DNA from: Nelumbo lutea
Taxonomy: Eukaryota > Streptophyta > Magnoliopsida > Proteales > Nelumbonaceae
Assembly: GCA_022828595.1 (NCBI GenBank)
Contig: JAKGHH010000002.1
Span: forward strand, 112,232,855 to 112,296,854
Direction of reading: 5' to 3'
Length of the DNA stretch: 64,000 nt
The notes under the pieces were generated by a model, which saw nothing but the letters and a program-made list of their open reading frames with translations, had not been told where the DNA came from and searched no databases. Each line of letters begins with the position of its first letter. Position 1 is the stretch's first letter. This document shows, piece after piece, positions 24,103 to 35,082 of the stretch. The position numbers were made by a program, and so were the translations under genes.

Positions 24103-25204
24103 ATGGAAACGAGGAGAAAGAAAAAAACCTCCCAGAACATGTACATCCCAGAACAACTCATCTGCAACATCCTTAGTAGACTTCCTGCTGAATCGCTTCA
24201 TAAGTTCAGGTATGTCTGCAACCAATGGTTCAACTTAATCAAGCATCCCCAGTTCATCAAAGAACACCTCCTTCACTCCAAGCCCTGTTTACTCATCCAG
24301 GACCGAATTGTCACCAAGAGATCACTGTTCGACACACAATTGATGTCTATTGAAGGAGCAAACATTAGGGTTCGAGACCTAAGCAGCTTCTTCACTGGCC
24401 AAATCAGGGCCAGTTGTAATGGTTTGCTACTGGTGCAAAATTGGGTCGATTATACTCCTCTGCATATTACTAATCCTATCACTGGGCAATGGTTAGGGCT
24501 TCCTCCGTGTAATGGGTTCATTGCAAGCGGTTGCACTTTTGGGCTTGCATTTGTTCCCTCCGCTGCAGTCTGCAGACTATAAGGTGGTATGCATATTTCG
24601 CCATTGGTATGGCATTAAGTGTCAGATTCTTAGTTTAAGAGGTTGCTTTAATGGCAGATGCAGTGATACATGGAGAGATGTGAATGGGCCTCTTTCCAGA
24701 CTAACACCATCGACAATGGAAGTCCCAATGCTGGTAAACAGTGAAATTTTGCATTGGAAGACCGACTCCTGAAGTCACATTCTCTCACTGGATTGCAGTA
24801 ATGAAACATTCCAAAGAACTCCTCTCCCAAAATGTAAGATCATTAATGTTCATCTCCTGGAGATGGGGGGATTTCTTGCTTTTCTGAACATCAAACACAC
24901 TCGAATTGACATATGGGTTTCGAAGGATTACAGTGGGAAGAGGTGGATCAAACAGTATTACATCAACACAGTTGTTATAAGAGATGTGGTTCCCATAAGA
25001 TTTCTGCATTGCATTAAATCTCTTGTTAGCTTGGGAAAAGGGGAAGAGGTGATCTTTTCATGCAGCAATTGCTTGTTTTGTTACAATGTAAAACTCGGTC
25101 GAGCAATGAAGATTAATCAAAATAGCAGTCAACTTGTTTTCTATGCTCCTCATGTTAATAGCAGCATCTTTTGGACAATTAAAAGAGCCTCCATTGATGT
25201 GTAA
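24103..25204 (+). pseudogene. F-box (FBA-type) protein pseudogene
   Basis: Begins METRRKKKTSQNMYIPEQ, followed by an F-box at about residues 14-55 (LICNILSRLPAESLHKFR, then VCNQWFNLIKHPQFIKEHL). Next come the FBA/kelch-associated blocks ASCNGLLLVQN, ITNPITGQWLGLPP, then in another frame SADYKVVCIF, SDTWRDV, EILHWKTDS, ILSLDCSNETFQRTPLP, GFLAFLNIKHTRIDIWV and KGEEVIFSCSNCLFCYNV. The frame changes by one base near 24557-24575, within CTGCAGTCTGCAG, and a TGA lies at 24770-24772. Ignoring these, the product would be about 366 residues, normal for the family. F-box proteins serve as substrate receptors of SCF ubiquitin ligases. With no room for an intron at the frame change, I call it a recent pseudogene; sequencing error is the alternative. 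Confidence 0.82.
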
Positions 25205-26767
25205 ATTTGATCCCATCTTCTTTAACTTCCTCTAGCTTGGTAGTGAATTGTTGTGATTTAATTTATATCTGACTATGTAACACACACATAATTTTCAGTT
25301 GACTTAATGCATGAACAATTAAACATTGGACAGGCAACTGTGGACTTTGTCCTTCTTATTTGCCATCATTTTGTATTATTATGGAAAGATAGTGCAAAAC
25401 CTTACATTTTGTATGTATTTGTACTCTACATATTTGTATTTATTTGTACTTATTTGCCATGTACTCTAGCAATTTGTGCCTGTAATGCCATGTGAAATGA
25501 AGGATTTCATTGTCGTTGTATGCTAGCAATCCATGGTTACAGAACCAGCAAAATGGCCTTTTTTTTTACACAACTTTTTATGGCTTTTTGAACTAGGAAA
25601 TATTAATTGTTCATCAATGCAAGTTAAACTAATCATTGTGCACTTCTCAGAAAAGCATATATCAATAAGTAATATTCTCAAGAATGCTAAACTAATAATA
25701 TTCTCAAGAATATTATGTGTATATATATAATGGGATTGGAATATCCCAAAAATAATAATTAATTTTATTAACATTTGGTAATTGCCTAGATGGAAAAAAT
25801 AATTTTACTAACATAATTCGATCTACAATATCAACTTATATTTTTACAATTTACTTGCACACATGCATAAGACTTGCCTTATGCTCATTTATCCAAAAAA
25901 AAATCGTCTTCCTAATTCCCAGGGAAATTTTCAGTCTAAAACCCCTGCCACAGTAGCGAGAACAAAATATTGCTTTTTGAGCAATTGTAATATTTTGATA
26001 TCGTCAAGACCCAGTATAACAAAGTATAACAATAATATTATCTGTTAGGTGTAACAAAACATACTAAAAAAGATGGTACAATATGAAGTTGATGGGGTTA
26101 GGCACTGGGAAGCTCATCACATTCATGATAGAACTTGTATGGGCTATTGACCCCACTAGCTAACTTTATGTCCATATCTGAAGAGATAATTTCCATTTTT
26201 TACTTTTGGTTTAAAGACTAAAGGGTCATTTATTAGAACTCCATTATAGTTTGTTGGATTTATTTCAACCTACCCTATAATTTTCATTACAACCTATTTA
26301 TTTAATTGATCTTTCACTAGGAAATATTTGTTTTATCATCCGAAAAAAGTAACATGATTATCTAAACCGAGTGGAAAATGTTAATGGCATGAAGCAATGA
26401 TTGTTTATTTGAAAATTACCCTTAATACTTCTTAGTATAAGAAAAAAAAATTGACCAAATAAAGCTAAATAGAGTGGTTGTTCATGTCTTTATTAGGGCA
26501 AAAATGGTATTTTCATTTTCATTTTTATTTTTGTTTGATTGATTTTATTTAAATGGACATTAGGTCAAAGTTGTCATTTTCCACTATTATCTAATGGAAA
26601 GTTGATTAAGTAAATCAATTGCAAAACTATAGGTTATGTGGGTGTTTATTGCTTTAAACATTTGTTTTAAAAACTTTACTTTAAACATTTTTTTTTACTT
26701 TAAATGTTTCTTGCTTTTGCTGTTTAGCTGAGATAACTTTAAATATTTCTCACTTTCTACCTCAGTT
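25205..26767. other. AT-rich intergenic sequence
   Basis: No gene recognised. Short repeats such as ATATTCTCAAGAATGCTAAA (near 25675) occur. The part from about 26640 (TGGGTGTTTATTGC and TTTAAACATTT words) may be the left part of repeat X. Confidence 0.5.
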
Positions 26768-26925
26768 CCACTTAGGCATTGACATTTATTGTGCATGAAA
26801 CCACAATTTTGCTTTCAACATTTATCAAATAAACAATAAAAACAAAAACACTTGGGATATATTTGGTATTGTAGGTGATTATTGGAAAAATGCCACCACA
26901 TCAGTGCCACTTCGGCATTGACAGT
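26768..26925. repeat. Tandem copy of the element B target site (empty site)
   Basis: CCACTTAGGCATTGACA at 26768 recurs as CCACTTCGGCATTGACA at 26907, 139 bases later and directly against the LTR of B. In the first copy the sequence runs on into TTTATTGTGCATGAAACC, matching what follows the far LTR of B (ACATTTATTTTG). The first copy is therefore an uninterrupted version of the site into which B inserted. Confidence 0.78.
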
Positions 26926-27555
26926 TGATAAGGGGTGATTTGGCCCAACCTAATGAATAAAAGACACGTGGGTGCGACCTTCTAGCTAGGTTATGACTCG
27001 ACACCACTCACCACCTCAGTAGACTGGGCCACTTCGGGAAACCTCAGTCACCTCGGGCAGAACCAAAGTCAGGGGACCTTGGTAATTGCATACGCCGAAG
27101 TGGGACACGGTGGTTTTTAGAAGGTTGCCTATGATCCCCGAGCCTTCCGGGATTATACCACGTAATTGTAGGACTTATCCTCATCCCGCCCGAATCGGAT
27201 GGAAGCAATAAGCCTTATCAGTTAGCATGATAGCCACCATCTGAAACGGAACAGACTCCTACCTCTCACTTCGAAGATCCCGGAGATACCCCTTTGGACT
27301 CACAACAGCTCAACTATATAAGGTCTTTGAATCCCCTAACACAAGGTACGCGAGATTATTTGCTCACTAGCTCTCTCATACTCAACCTTTCAGCTCGTAA
27401 CCAAGATTACAATACTAACTTAAGCATCGGAGCGACCTCATCGGGTTAGCCACCCCAGGTTCTCTGATATGACTTCTTGCAATTCGAACCAGTTCGCTAC
27501 ACGACCAGCTTCCAAATAAGCCTGTAGCTAGGAGTTCTCAAATTGTGCACCATCA
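26926..27555 (+). repeat. 5' LTR of element B
   Basis: TGATAAGGGGTGATTTGGCC to GTGCACCATCA, with TG...CA ends. It has a TATATAA box at 27315-27321 and a downstream leader containing AGCATCGGAGCGACC. Confidence 0.93.
27315..27321 (+). promoter_or_regulatory. TATA box in the 5' LTR of element B
   Basis: TATATAA within GCTCAACTATATAAGGTC. The same box is present in the other LTRs (14580, 34842 and 52396). It is the likely core promoter for element RNA. Confidence 0.65.
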
Positions 27556-27556
27556 A

Positions 27557-27575
27557 TTGGCGTCGTTTGTGGGAA
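27557..27575 (+). other. Primer-binding site of element B
   Basis: TTGGCGTCGTTTGTGGGAA follows the LTR after one base. The form is typical of plant Tat elements; the start TGGCG fits the 3' end of tRNA-Asp. Confidence 0.78.
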
Positions 27576-27624
27576 TTTCGTACGAAAAGCTAAAGTCCTT
27601 TACCGTACAGTTATTCCCTACTCA

Positions 27625-29740
27625 ATGGCTTCTTCAAGCAATATTGGAAAGAGTTCCGAGGTGACCGATTTGGGGCATAAGATCAGAGCACAACCAACCA
27701 GGAGTTCCCTTTGGTCTGCATTGGCCAGTTCACCATCCCCCTCACGACTTCGGGGATTTCTCCTCAGTAGAATTATTGTAGTACACAACAGTTGAACGTC
27801 TTGCTACCTCAGATGAGCACCACTTTCTCCACATCGGAGCCTTTTGTGGTCCCCCCTGGAGTCGGGCATCAGTAGTTCGACGAGCTAGTCCAGAGCGTCC
27901 ATACAACTGTAGATGAATCAAATGCACCAATTCCAATAACTTCAATAGTACTACTTCTACCAGTAGTACCAGTAGCAATTCCCACCTCTGTAGAACCAGC
28001 ATCAGCCCCGGCATCAATCTTAGGACCTGAACCTGAACAGGAATCCAAACCAAAAGCAGAATAATGTACATCGGTCTCCTACCGGGGTGTAAGAAATCCC
28101 CAGGTTCTAGTTCCTCCTCGGAACCAGCTTCCACCTCGGGGCAGGACCGAGGGTCGACGAACACCTCCTTCACCTCAAGGGAGTAAGAATCAAAACAACC
28201 AGCCCGAGAGCAGCCATCGCACACGAATTGATCAACAACAGCATTCGCGCAGAGAGAACTGCGAACCCCAAGTAAGTAACCAACAACATTCGGGGCAGTG
28301 AAGAAGCAAGAACCCTTTTCCGCCTCGTGACAACCTCTGAGAACATGAGCGAACGAAGATTGAAGTGTAGGACAACACGGAGGTGAACAGTTACAACGTT
28401 GAAGCAACAAAGAAGCGACAACGCCGCAAGTCTCATCAACACTCCGCCAGAGATAGCCCGACATATCGGAACAGTCAACTATTGGAACAAAGCAGGATGC
28501 GGGAGGAAGTGAGCTCCATAGCTGCACAACCAGCTCCAGTTATGATGAGCCAGCCATCCCCCCTATCGTTGGAGATCCTTGCAGCCCCAAGACCAAAGGA
28601 CTTCAAGGTCCCAACTCTGGAGACCTACGATGGGAAGTATGACCCAAATGATCATGTTGACGCATTCTAGTCTCAGATGCTCATTGCCGGGGCAGATGAG
28701 GAAAGCATGTGCATTGCCCTTTCTACTACTTTCAGGGGGGTAGCCAAAGCATGGTACAAGAGTTCAGCGTTGGGCTCAATTACTAGCTAGGCTTAGTTCG
28801 CCAATCGCTTCAATGCCCACTTCATCACTTGTAAGAAGTGCCCGAAGTCCCAAGCGAGCATTTTGAACATGGTGCAAAGGGAGAATGGGACCGTCCGAAG
28901 TTTTATTGCGCGCTTCAATACCAAGTGCTTACAGATATTGGACCTTGAAGCAGCTGTCCAGCTCACTACGGCGATAAAGGAAGTCAAGCACAAAGAATTC
29001 GCATGGCACCTCGGTGTTTATCCACCGAAGACCATCGAGAAGTTTCTCTCTGATGCTAAAAACTTTATGAGAACCGAGGAGGCGCTTAACCCCAAGGTAG
29101 AAGCCCCGCGAGGAGAAAAAAGGAAAAGGGAAGATGAAGAAGCTAGCAGCAATAAGCATTGACGAAAGAAGAGTAAGTCACAGAGGAGAAGTAAGTCTGC
29201 AAGAAAGAAAAGTAAGTCTCCATCCAAGGGTTCTAGATTAGGTCGGCGATCCAGAATCCCACCAGTCGAAAGAACGTCCTACACCCCCCTCAATGCAAAG
29301 CGAGGATAAATCTTGATGGCAATCAAGGATTCCTCCTTTGTCAAGTGGCCGCCTAGATTATGAGGAGATTTAGCAACCAGGAACCCAGACTACTATTGCC
29401 ATTTCCATCGTGACATCGGGCATAGCACTGAGAATTGCAGAAACCTCCACGACGAGATTGAAGAGGTTATTTTTTGCGGGTACCTGAAGAAGTATATCTT
29501 GTGCGAAGGCAGAGAATCATCAGACCACCAAGCTGAACAAAGAAGAGAAGCTTCGGGTCGAGTAGGCAGAATGACCAGCCACCCCGGTAGCAACAACAAC
29601 CACCTGAGGATAGACCAATCCGTAGGGTGATCAACATGATCACTAGTGGGTCTATTGTTATGGGGTGTACCACTGCTGCAGAAAAGACCTCGGATCGGGA
29701 GCTCGAGCATGAAGTAGAAAATCCACCGATGATGCTCTCG
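27625..29740 (+). pseudogene. gag: gag of Tat element B (decayed)
   Basis: Starts MASSSNIGKSSEV. The capsid domain is readable around 28590-28960 (LETYDGKYDPNDHVDAF, ALSTTFRGVAKAWYKS, FNAHFITCKKCPKSQASI, then LNMVQRENGTVRSFIARF). It is followed by HKEFAWHLGVYPPKTIEKFL and a lysine/arginine-rich stretch (EKRKREDEEASS). A zinc-knuckle block, YCHFHRDIGHSTENC, occurs once near 29390-29435, unlike the duplicated copy in A. A GYLKKYILCEGRES block follows. Internal stops and frameshifts are present. Confidence 0.82.
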
Positions 29741-30240
29741 TCGTCAAGCTAGTCATTAATGACTTTTAGGTAAAGCGGATATTAGTGGGCTCCAGTAGTT
29801 CAGTAGATATACTCTTTTTGGAAGTTCTCGAGAAACTATAACTACAGCAAAGTGATATGCAGCCAGTAAGCTCGCCTCTAGTAGGGTTTAGTGGTGAAGT
29901 AGTCAGGCCCCTTGGACACATCACAATGACAGTTGCAATAGGAACGTGGCCCAACTTAATGCGCTTCGAGCACACCTTCCTCGTGGTCGCAACTCTGTCC
30001 CCCTATAACACAATTTTAGGTTGACCCATTCTACATGCCCTTCGCACAATCGTGTCCACCTACTATCTGGCAATGAAATTCCCAGCAAACTATGGAGTAG
30101 GGGTTGTACGAGGTGACAGGCTGGAATCGCGTAAGTGCTACGTGGTCGCACTGAAGTGCAAGGCGAAGTTGGCTGACGACGTTGAACTAGAGCCACCACA
30201 CGAGCATATAGAGGAGCGAGCTGCCCCGATGAAGGAAAGT
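29741..30240 (+). pseudogene. Retropepsin domain of Tat element B (decayed)
   Basis: Corresponds to 8258-8812 of element A. The active-site region codes for a VGSSSSVDILFLEVLEKL-like block (family form VDTGSS), so the catalytic aspartate is changed to G. GHITMTVAIGTWPNLMRFEH and TFLVVATLSPY blocks follow. Stops break the frame. It ends at the deletion junction GGAAAGTG. Confidence 0.75.
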
Positions 30241-31360
30241 GGTGCATGTGCGTCGACTACACCAACCTCAATAAAGCCTACCAAAAGACTACTTTCCACT
30301 CCCCAGTATTGACCACCTGGTAAACGCGACCTCAGGGCACGAACTGCTGAGTTTCATGGATGCCTACTCCAATTACAACTAGAATAGGATGGATGTAGCT
30401 AACCAAGCAAAAACTGCATTTGTAATTGAAATGAGGCTATATTGTTATAAAATGATGCCCTTTGGGTTAAAAAACACTGGAGCAACTTTCCAGTGACTTG
30501 TAAACAAGGTTTTCGGACCTCTTATTGGAAATAAAGTAGAATGTTATGTTGATGACATAGTCGTGAAGACCCAGTTTTCGAACTCCTTAATTGATGATTT
30601 AAATTGCGTTTTTTAAATTCTAAGAAAATATAACATGAAGCTCAATCCAAACAAGTGTGTCTTCAGGGTCACGTTGGGCAAGTTCCTCCGCTATATAGTG
30701 AACTGGCGTCGAGGCCAATCTAGACAAAATTAAGACCATTTTAGACATGAGACCACCCGAAAAGACAAAAGAAATTCAAAGGTTAACTAGCCGGGTGGCT
30801 GCCCTTAACCGGTTTATGTCTAAATTGGTGGGTCGGTGCCTACCCTTTTTAAGATGATTAAAAAGAATGAAGACTTTGTTTGGATCGAAGAATGTCAGAT
30901 CACGTTTGACGAGCTACAAAAATACTTAAGTATCGCATCGGTTTTAACACGACCTGAGGAAAGTGATGAGCTGAAGTTGTACCTCCTGGCAAGTGACAAG
31001 GTAGTCAACTCAGTACCAATCAGTGAAGTGGACTGGGTCCAATGACCTATCTACTACGTGAGCAAAGTTTTGCAAGCAGTGGAAACCAGGTACCCCGACA
31101 TCGAAAAGTTAGCGTACGCACTAGTAGTGGCAACTCGAAAACTGCACCTGTATTCCAAGCCAACACTATCGTCATCCTTACCAACAAGCCTCTGAAGCAT
31201 GTCTTGCTCAAGCCCAAGGTGTCCAGTAGGTTAACGAAGTGGGGCATTGAGTTAAGCAAGTATGACATCCGATTCAAGCCAAGGCCAGTGATCAAAGCTC
31301 AAGTCTTGGTGGACTTCGTAGTAGAATGTATGTTTAGTGCCCTGGCCCTGAATTGATTGA
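30234..31360 (+). pseudogene. Reverse transcriptase (N-part deleted) and RNase H of Tat element B
   Basis: The sequence enters RT at the CMCVDYTNLNKAY block. The first RT blocks, about 350 bases in A, are missing at a GGAAAGTG repeat. The catalytic box remains as CYVDDIVVKT near 30541-30570. Next come NMKLNPNKCVF, the connection domain (FVWIEECQITFDELQKYL), and RNase H (PEESDELKLYLLASDK, SSRLTKWGIELSKYDIRF, QVLVDFVVECMF). Stops and frameshifts are frequent. Confidence 0.83.
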
Positions 31361-31361
31361 G

Positions 31362-31870
31362 TCCGCTAACACGCCAGAGGGGTCAACCAACGTGGCACCG
31401 GTCTTGATCAGGATGGGGCCAAACTGGGACGAGGAGGCCTGGATTCTCCACATCGATGGATCGTCAAACCAGCAAGGAAGTGGTGTTGGGCTAATACTAT
31501 AGGGACCGAGTGAGGTGAAGCTGAAGTACGCTCTCTGGTTCGGATTCGAAGTGTCGAACAATGAGGTGGAGTATGAGGCACTAATATCCCGACTGAGTTT
31601 AGTGTGGGAGGTTGGCGTGAAGCACCTCATGGTGTGCAACGACTCTTAACTGGTGGTAAACCAGGTCAACGGTGCCTACGAGGCTCGAGACCCGACCATG
31701 GCAGCCTATCTAGCTAAAGTAAGGGAGCTGTTGCCGAATTTCTTCTCTTGGTTCATCCATGTACCAAGACCCGAGAATGCTGAGGCTGACACCCTATCAT
31801 GGTTGGAAAGAACTAGTGACAATACGATGTGGATGGTTCACATAGAGGACTTGCCTCGGCCTAGCATTCT
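31362..31870 (+). pseudogene. Second RNase H of Tat element B (decayed)
   Basis: Blocks: WILHIDGSSNQQGSGVG, LKYALWFGFEVSNNEVEYEA, LISRLSLVWEVGVKHLMV, VVNQVNGAYEARDPTMAAYL, and FIHVPRPENAEADTLSWLER. The DGS, E and D positions of an RNase H fold are readable. TAG stops follow GLIL and CNDS. The C-terminal part stays open through 31653-32147, running into the integrase zinc region. This domain marks the Tat lineage. Confidence 0.8.
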
Positions 31871-31879
31871 CGGGGGGAC

Positions 31880-32945
31880 AGAAGAGGTTGCTCCCGTGTT
31901 GCCAGTAGAGCAGAGTTGGATCAACCCTCATGTTGATTACCTGCTCCATGGGACCCTACCATCTGAATGCAATGCAGCTTGGAGGGTAGAGCGTCAATCA
32001 GACTGGTATGTTCTTATAGATGGACAGCTGTACAGGAGGTCTTTCATGCTCCCCTACCTACGTTGGTTGCAGCCTTCAGAAGAAAATCAGTTACTCCACA
32101 ATATCCATGAAGGACTTTGTGGAGGACACCTGGGGTCAAGGCACTAGTCCAAAAGGCGTTGAGACAAGGATATTACTGGCCTAGTATGAAGGCAGACGCA
32201 GTCGAGCTCATAAAAAAGTGTGACAACTGTTAGAGACACACCAACATCCTCCATCAACTTGTTGTCAATCTAAAGTACTTGACCAGCCTGTTGCCCTTTG
32301 CGCATTGTAGAATAGATGTCCTCATACCATTCCCGCCTGCAACCGAGCAGAGAAGAATCGTAGTGGTGGCAATGGACTACATCACGGAGTGGGTGGAGGC
32401 TAAGCCCCTAGTAACAATTACAACCCAGAATGTGCAAAACTTCTTTTGGAAGAATATAGTATACTGTTTTGGACTACCTAAAGTATTGATATCGGATAAT
32501 GGAAAACAGTTTGAAGATAATAAGTTATAGAACTAGTGTGCCGAATTGGGGATCCAACAAAACTTCACTTCGGTGGTACACCCCTAGGTGAACGGACAAG
32601 TTGAAGTGACAAACAAGGCCATTCTCCACAGACTGAAGCCTCCTTTTTCGCGAGCTAAGGGTTTATGGGTGGATGAGCAGCCCAGTGTCCTTTGAGCCTA
32701 TTGGACAATTGTCAAGACCGCGACAGATGAAACACCCTTCAACCTGACATATGGAACAGAGGTCGTGATCCCTATTGAGATCGAGGTACCGACCTTGCGG
32801 CTTGATGTGTACGATAGGACGCCAAGGACAACGAGCACCAAACTAACTTAGATCTGATCAAAGGGGTACGTGACCTAGCCTACATCTGGATTGTGGCCTA
32901 CCAATAGCAGGTAGCTCGGTACTACAATGCTCGGGTCAAGAGATG
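31880..32945 (+). pseudogene. Integrase of Tat element B (decayed)
   Basis: Zinc region NIHEGLCGGHLGS and IKKCDNC. Core: HCRIDVLIPFPPATEQRR, VVAMDYITEWVEAKPLVTI, GLPKVLISDNGKQFED. The D-D positions are present, and the region coding for NGQVEVTNK retains E. A TAG lies after CDNC and after KL. The sequence jumps near 32945 directly into the antisense ORF, so the integrase tail and tandem repeat region seen in A are missing. Confidence 0.82.
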
Positions 32946-33951
32946 CTAGTTAATTCCCTCATTTTCTTTCCCCTTTTCATGCTCCCAAAGAGCTCGCCAG
33001 CAGGAATTTCCTCCATAGTACCTACGGAAAATAACAAGTAGAGTTGGCCAAAAACATTAAAGACAAGTCCAGGTGAAAAGTGTGTGCACCGAGGTGGCAA
33101 CCTACCAGGAGGACTTTGCCCGGCTTGTATGAGCTTTGCTTCAGACATGAAGTCTTCAAGCTTCAACTCGAGCTTGCCCAAGAACGGACTTCCTCCTAAG
33201 TTGCCTTGTCCAACTTGATGCCGAGGTCCTAAATGGTGGGCCTCTAGTTAGTTGGAAATGGCCACTACGCATTGTTATGAACTACGCAGTAGCGCTTCTT
33301 CCAGGCTGGGACTTTGTTGGGAAAGTTGTGCAGGATTTTGTAACTAGGTTGGGGAGACATAGTAACTTCGCCTATGCTCCGGGAGGACACAGGCGGAGCT
33401 CTTTTTAATATAACAGATCGAAGAAAAAATGTCAAGGGTCAAGGGACAGTTATAGTCATGAAAAAGGGAGATGGTACCTACAATGTTGTGGATTGAGTTG
33501 GGGTGGAACGGATCTATGGCGATGTCAAAGAACTTGACGACCTCAATGATAAAGGAATGAAGTGGATAACGCAGACCAGCCGCAAGCTGCTCCTCGAACA
33601 CCACGATCTCATCATGGCCATGGTTCCCGGGAAACCTTCCCAAGGGAATGCTATAGACAAGGTCGTTGGGGAGCTTGTAGTGAGCTACTAAGGACAAAAG
33701 TTTATTGGTCGTCATCATGGAAGGACCGAAGCTGTCCGGACCCCAAGTCTGATGCGAAGTGGAGACCCCCTTACCGGAAACCTCACGTTCTTGCTAGAGT
33801 GTGTCCACCTCGGATGGGTTGGAGTCCGAACCTCGCACTGAGGCTTCACCTGGGTTGGTTGAGACTCTTAAGCCTATGCCGAAGTCCCCACCTCGGCTCC
33901 GGTAGACTCTTCACTAAAGTCAAAAAGGCTACCCATGCTAATACTAGACAT
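32936..33951 (-). pseudogene. Antisense ORF of Tat element B (PF04195-type, spliced, decayed)
   Basis: Read leftwards from the ATG at 33951 (MSSISMGSLFDFSEESTGAE). A stop comes soon after (GTSA*). The antisense domain is intact in 33344-33718: YKLPNDLVYSIPLGRFPG, HDEIVVFEEQLAAGLRY, PLHSFIIEVVKFFDIAI, TISLFHDYNCPLTLDIFSS. A helical linker (LELKLEDFMSEAKLIQAG) comes next, then an intron (33022-33105), then TMEEIPAGELFGSMKRGKK. I place the domain in PF04195; the function is unknown. Being antisense to the genomic RNA, it would need its own promoter near the 3' LTR. Confidence 0.75.
33022..33105 (-). other. Predicted intron in the antisense ORF of element B
   Basis: Donor CCTCCTG|GTAGGTTGCC and acceptor TTTTCCGTAG|GTACTATGG, 84 nt. 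Joining gives QSPPGTMEEIPAGELF in one frame (phase 1). Element C has an intron at the same point and phase (50668-50746). Confidence 0.6.
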
Positions 33952-34437
33952 ACCGAGCTACTTAAAGGCAGACAGGAAATGGAGAACGAGAACAAGACGA
34001 ACTCACCTAAGAACCAAAGTGGAGACTGGAAGCGACCTCGATAGTACAGGAGTAGGAGACACCGACCATGAGATAGATGCACAACCTCAAAATTTGGATA
34101 TGCGATGTGTGGTGAAGAAATGGGCCCCTCTAGGCTTCTATTTAGAGTCATTGTACCCGGGTTCAATGTTTGAGATCTTGGGCAATCCGATGGCTCTCGT
34201 GGAAATCGGCTACACACCTATCGAGATCAAAACCGTTTGAGTGCGTGCTCTACTGTCCACGGAGTTCATAAACCATGTGACGTCCACGCGTCCTCGATAC
34301 GCGATCTAGTTAGCCCAGTTGAGCCAAGCGATTCAATCCAGTCCGACCAAGAACCACTCTTCCAACCGATAAAATTTGGGCCAATTCCACCTAGCCTTGG
34401 CACGAACTCCCCGCACCGGGTCAAGACCACTGGCACA

Positions 34438-34450
34438 GGGAGTGGGGGGC
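34438..34450 (+). other. Polypurine tract of element B
   Basis: GGGAGTGGGGGGC lies just before the 3' LTR, with AAT between. Confidence 0.7.
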
Positions 34451-34453
34451 AAT

Positions 34454-35082
34454 TGATAAGGGGTGATTTGGCCCGACCTAATGAATAAAAGACACGTGGA
34501 TGCGACCTTCCAACCAGGCTATGACTTGACACCTCTCACCACCTCGGTAGACCGGGCCACTTCGGGCACCTTAGTCACCTCAAGCAGAACTAGAGTCACG
34601 GGACCTCAGTAACTGCATATGCCTAAGTGGGACATGGTTGATTCTAGAAGCTCTCCTACAGTCCTCGAGCCTTTTGGGATTATACTGTGTAATTGTAGGA
34701 CTTATCCTCATCCCGCCTGAATCGGATGGAAGCGATAAGCCTTATCAGTTAGCACGATGGCCACCATCTAAAACGGAATGGACTCCTACCTCTCGCTTCG
34801 AAAATCCGAGAGAGACCCCTTTAGACTCACGACAGCTCAACTATATAAGGTCTTTTAATCCCTTAACACAAAGTACGTGCGATTATTTGCTCACTAGCTC
34901 TTTCATACTTAAGCTTTCAGCTCGTAACCAAGATTACAATACTAACTTAAGCATCAGAGCGACCTCGTCGAATTAGCCACCTCGGGTTCTTTGATATTTT
35001 TTCTTGCAGTTCGAACCAACTCACTACGCGACTAGCTTCCAGATAACCCTCCAGCTAGGAGCTCTCAGATCGTGCACCATCA
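34454..35082 (+). repeat. 3' LTR of element B
   Basis: TGATAAGGGGTGATTTGGCC to CGTGCACCATCA. TATATAA is at 34842-34848. It has many substitutions relative to the 5' LTR, showing great age. Confidence 0.93.

Larger units (their letters stand above)
26926..35082 (+). mobile_element. Ty3/gypsy Tat-lineage LTR retrotransposon B, both LTRs present
   Basis: LTRs at 26926-27555 (630 bases) and 34454-35082 (629 bases) enclose primer-binding site, gag, protease, RT-RNase H, second RNase H, integrase, antisense ORF and polypurine tract. Flanking five-mers are ACAGT and ACATT, a target duplication with one mismatch. By eye the two LTRs differ at roughly one base in seven over the first 200 bases, so the insertion is old. 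All ORFs are broken. Compared with A, part of RT is deleted (near 30234), and the tandem repeat and antisense 3' end are missing (near 32945). Confidence 0.95.
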
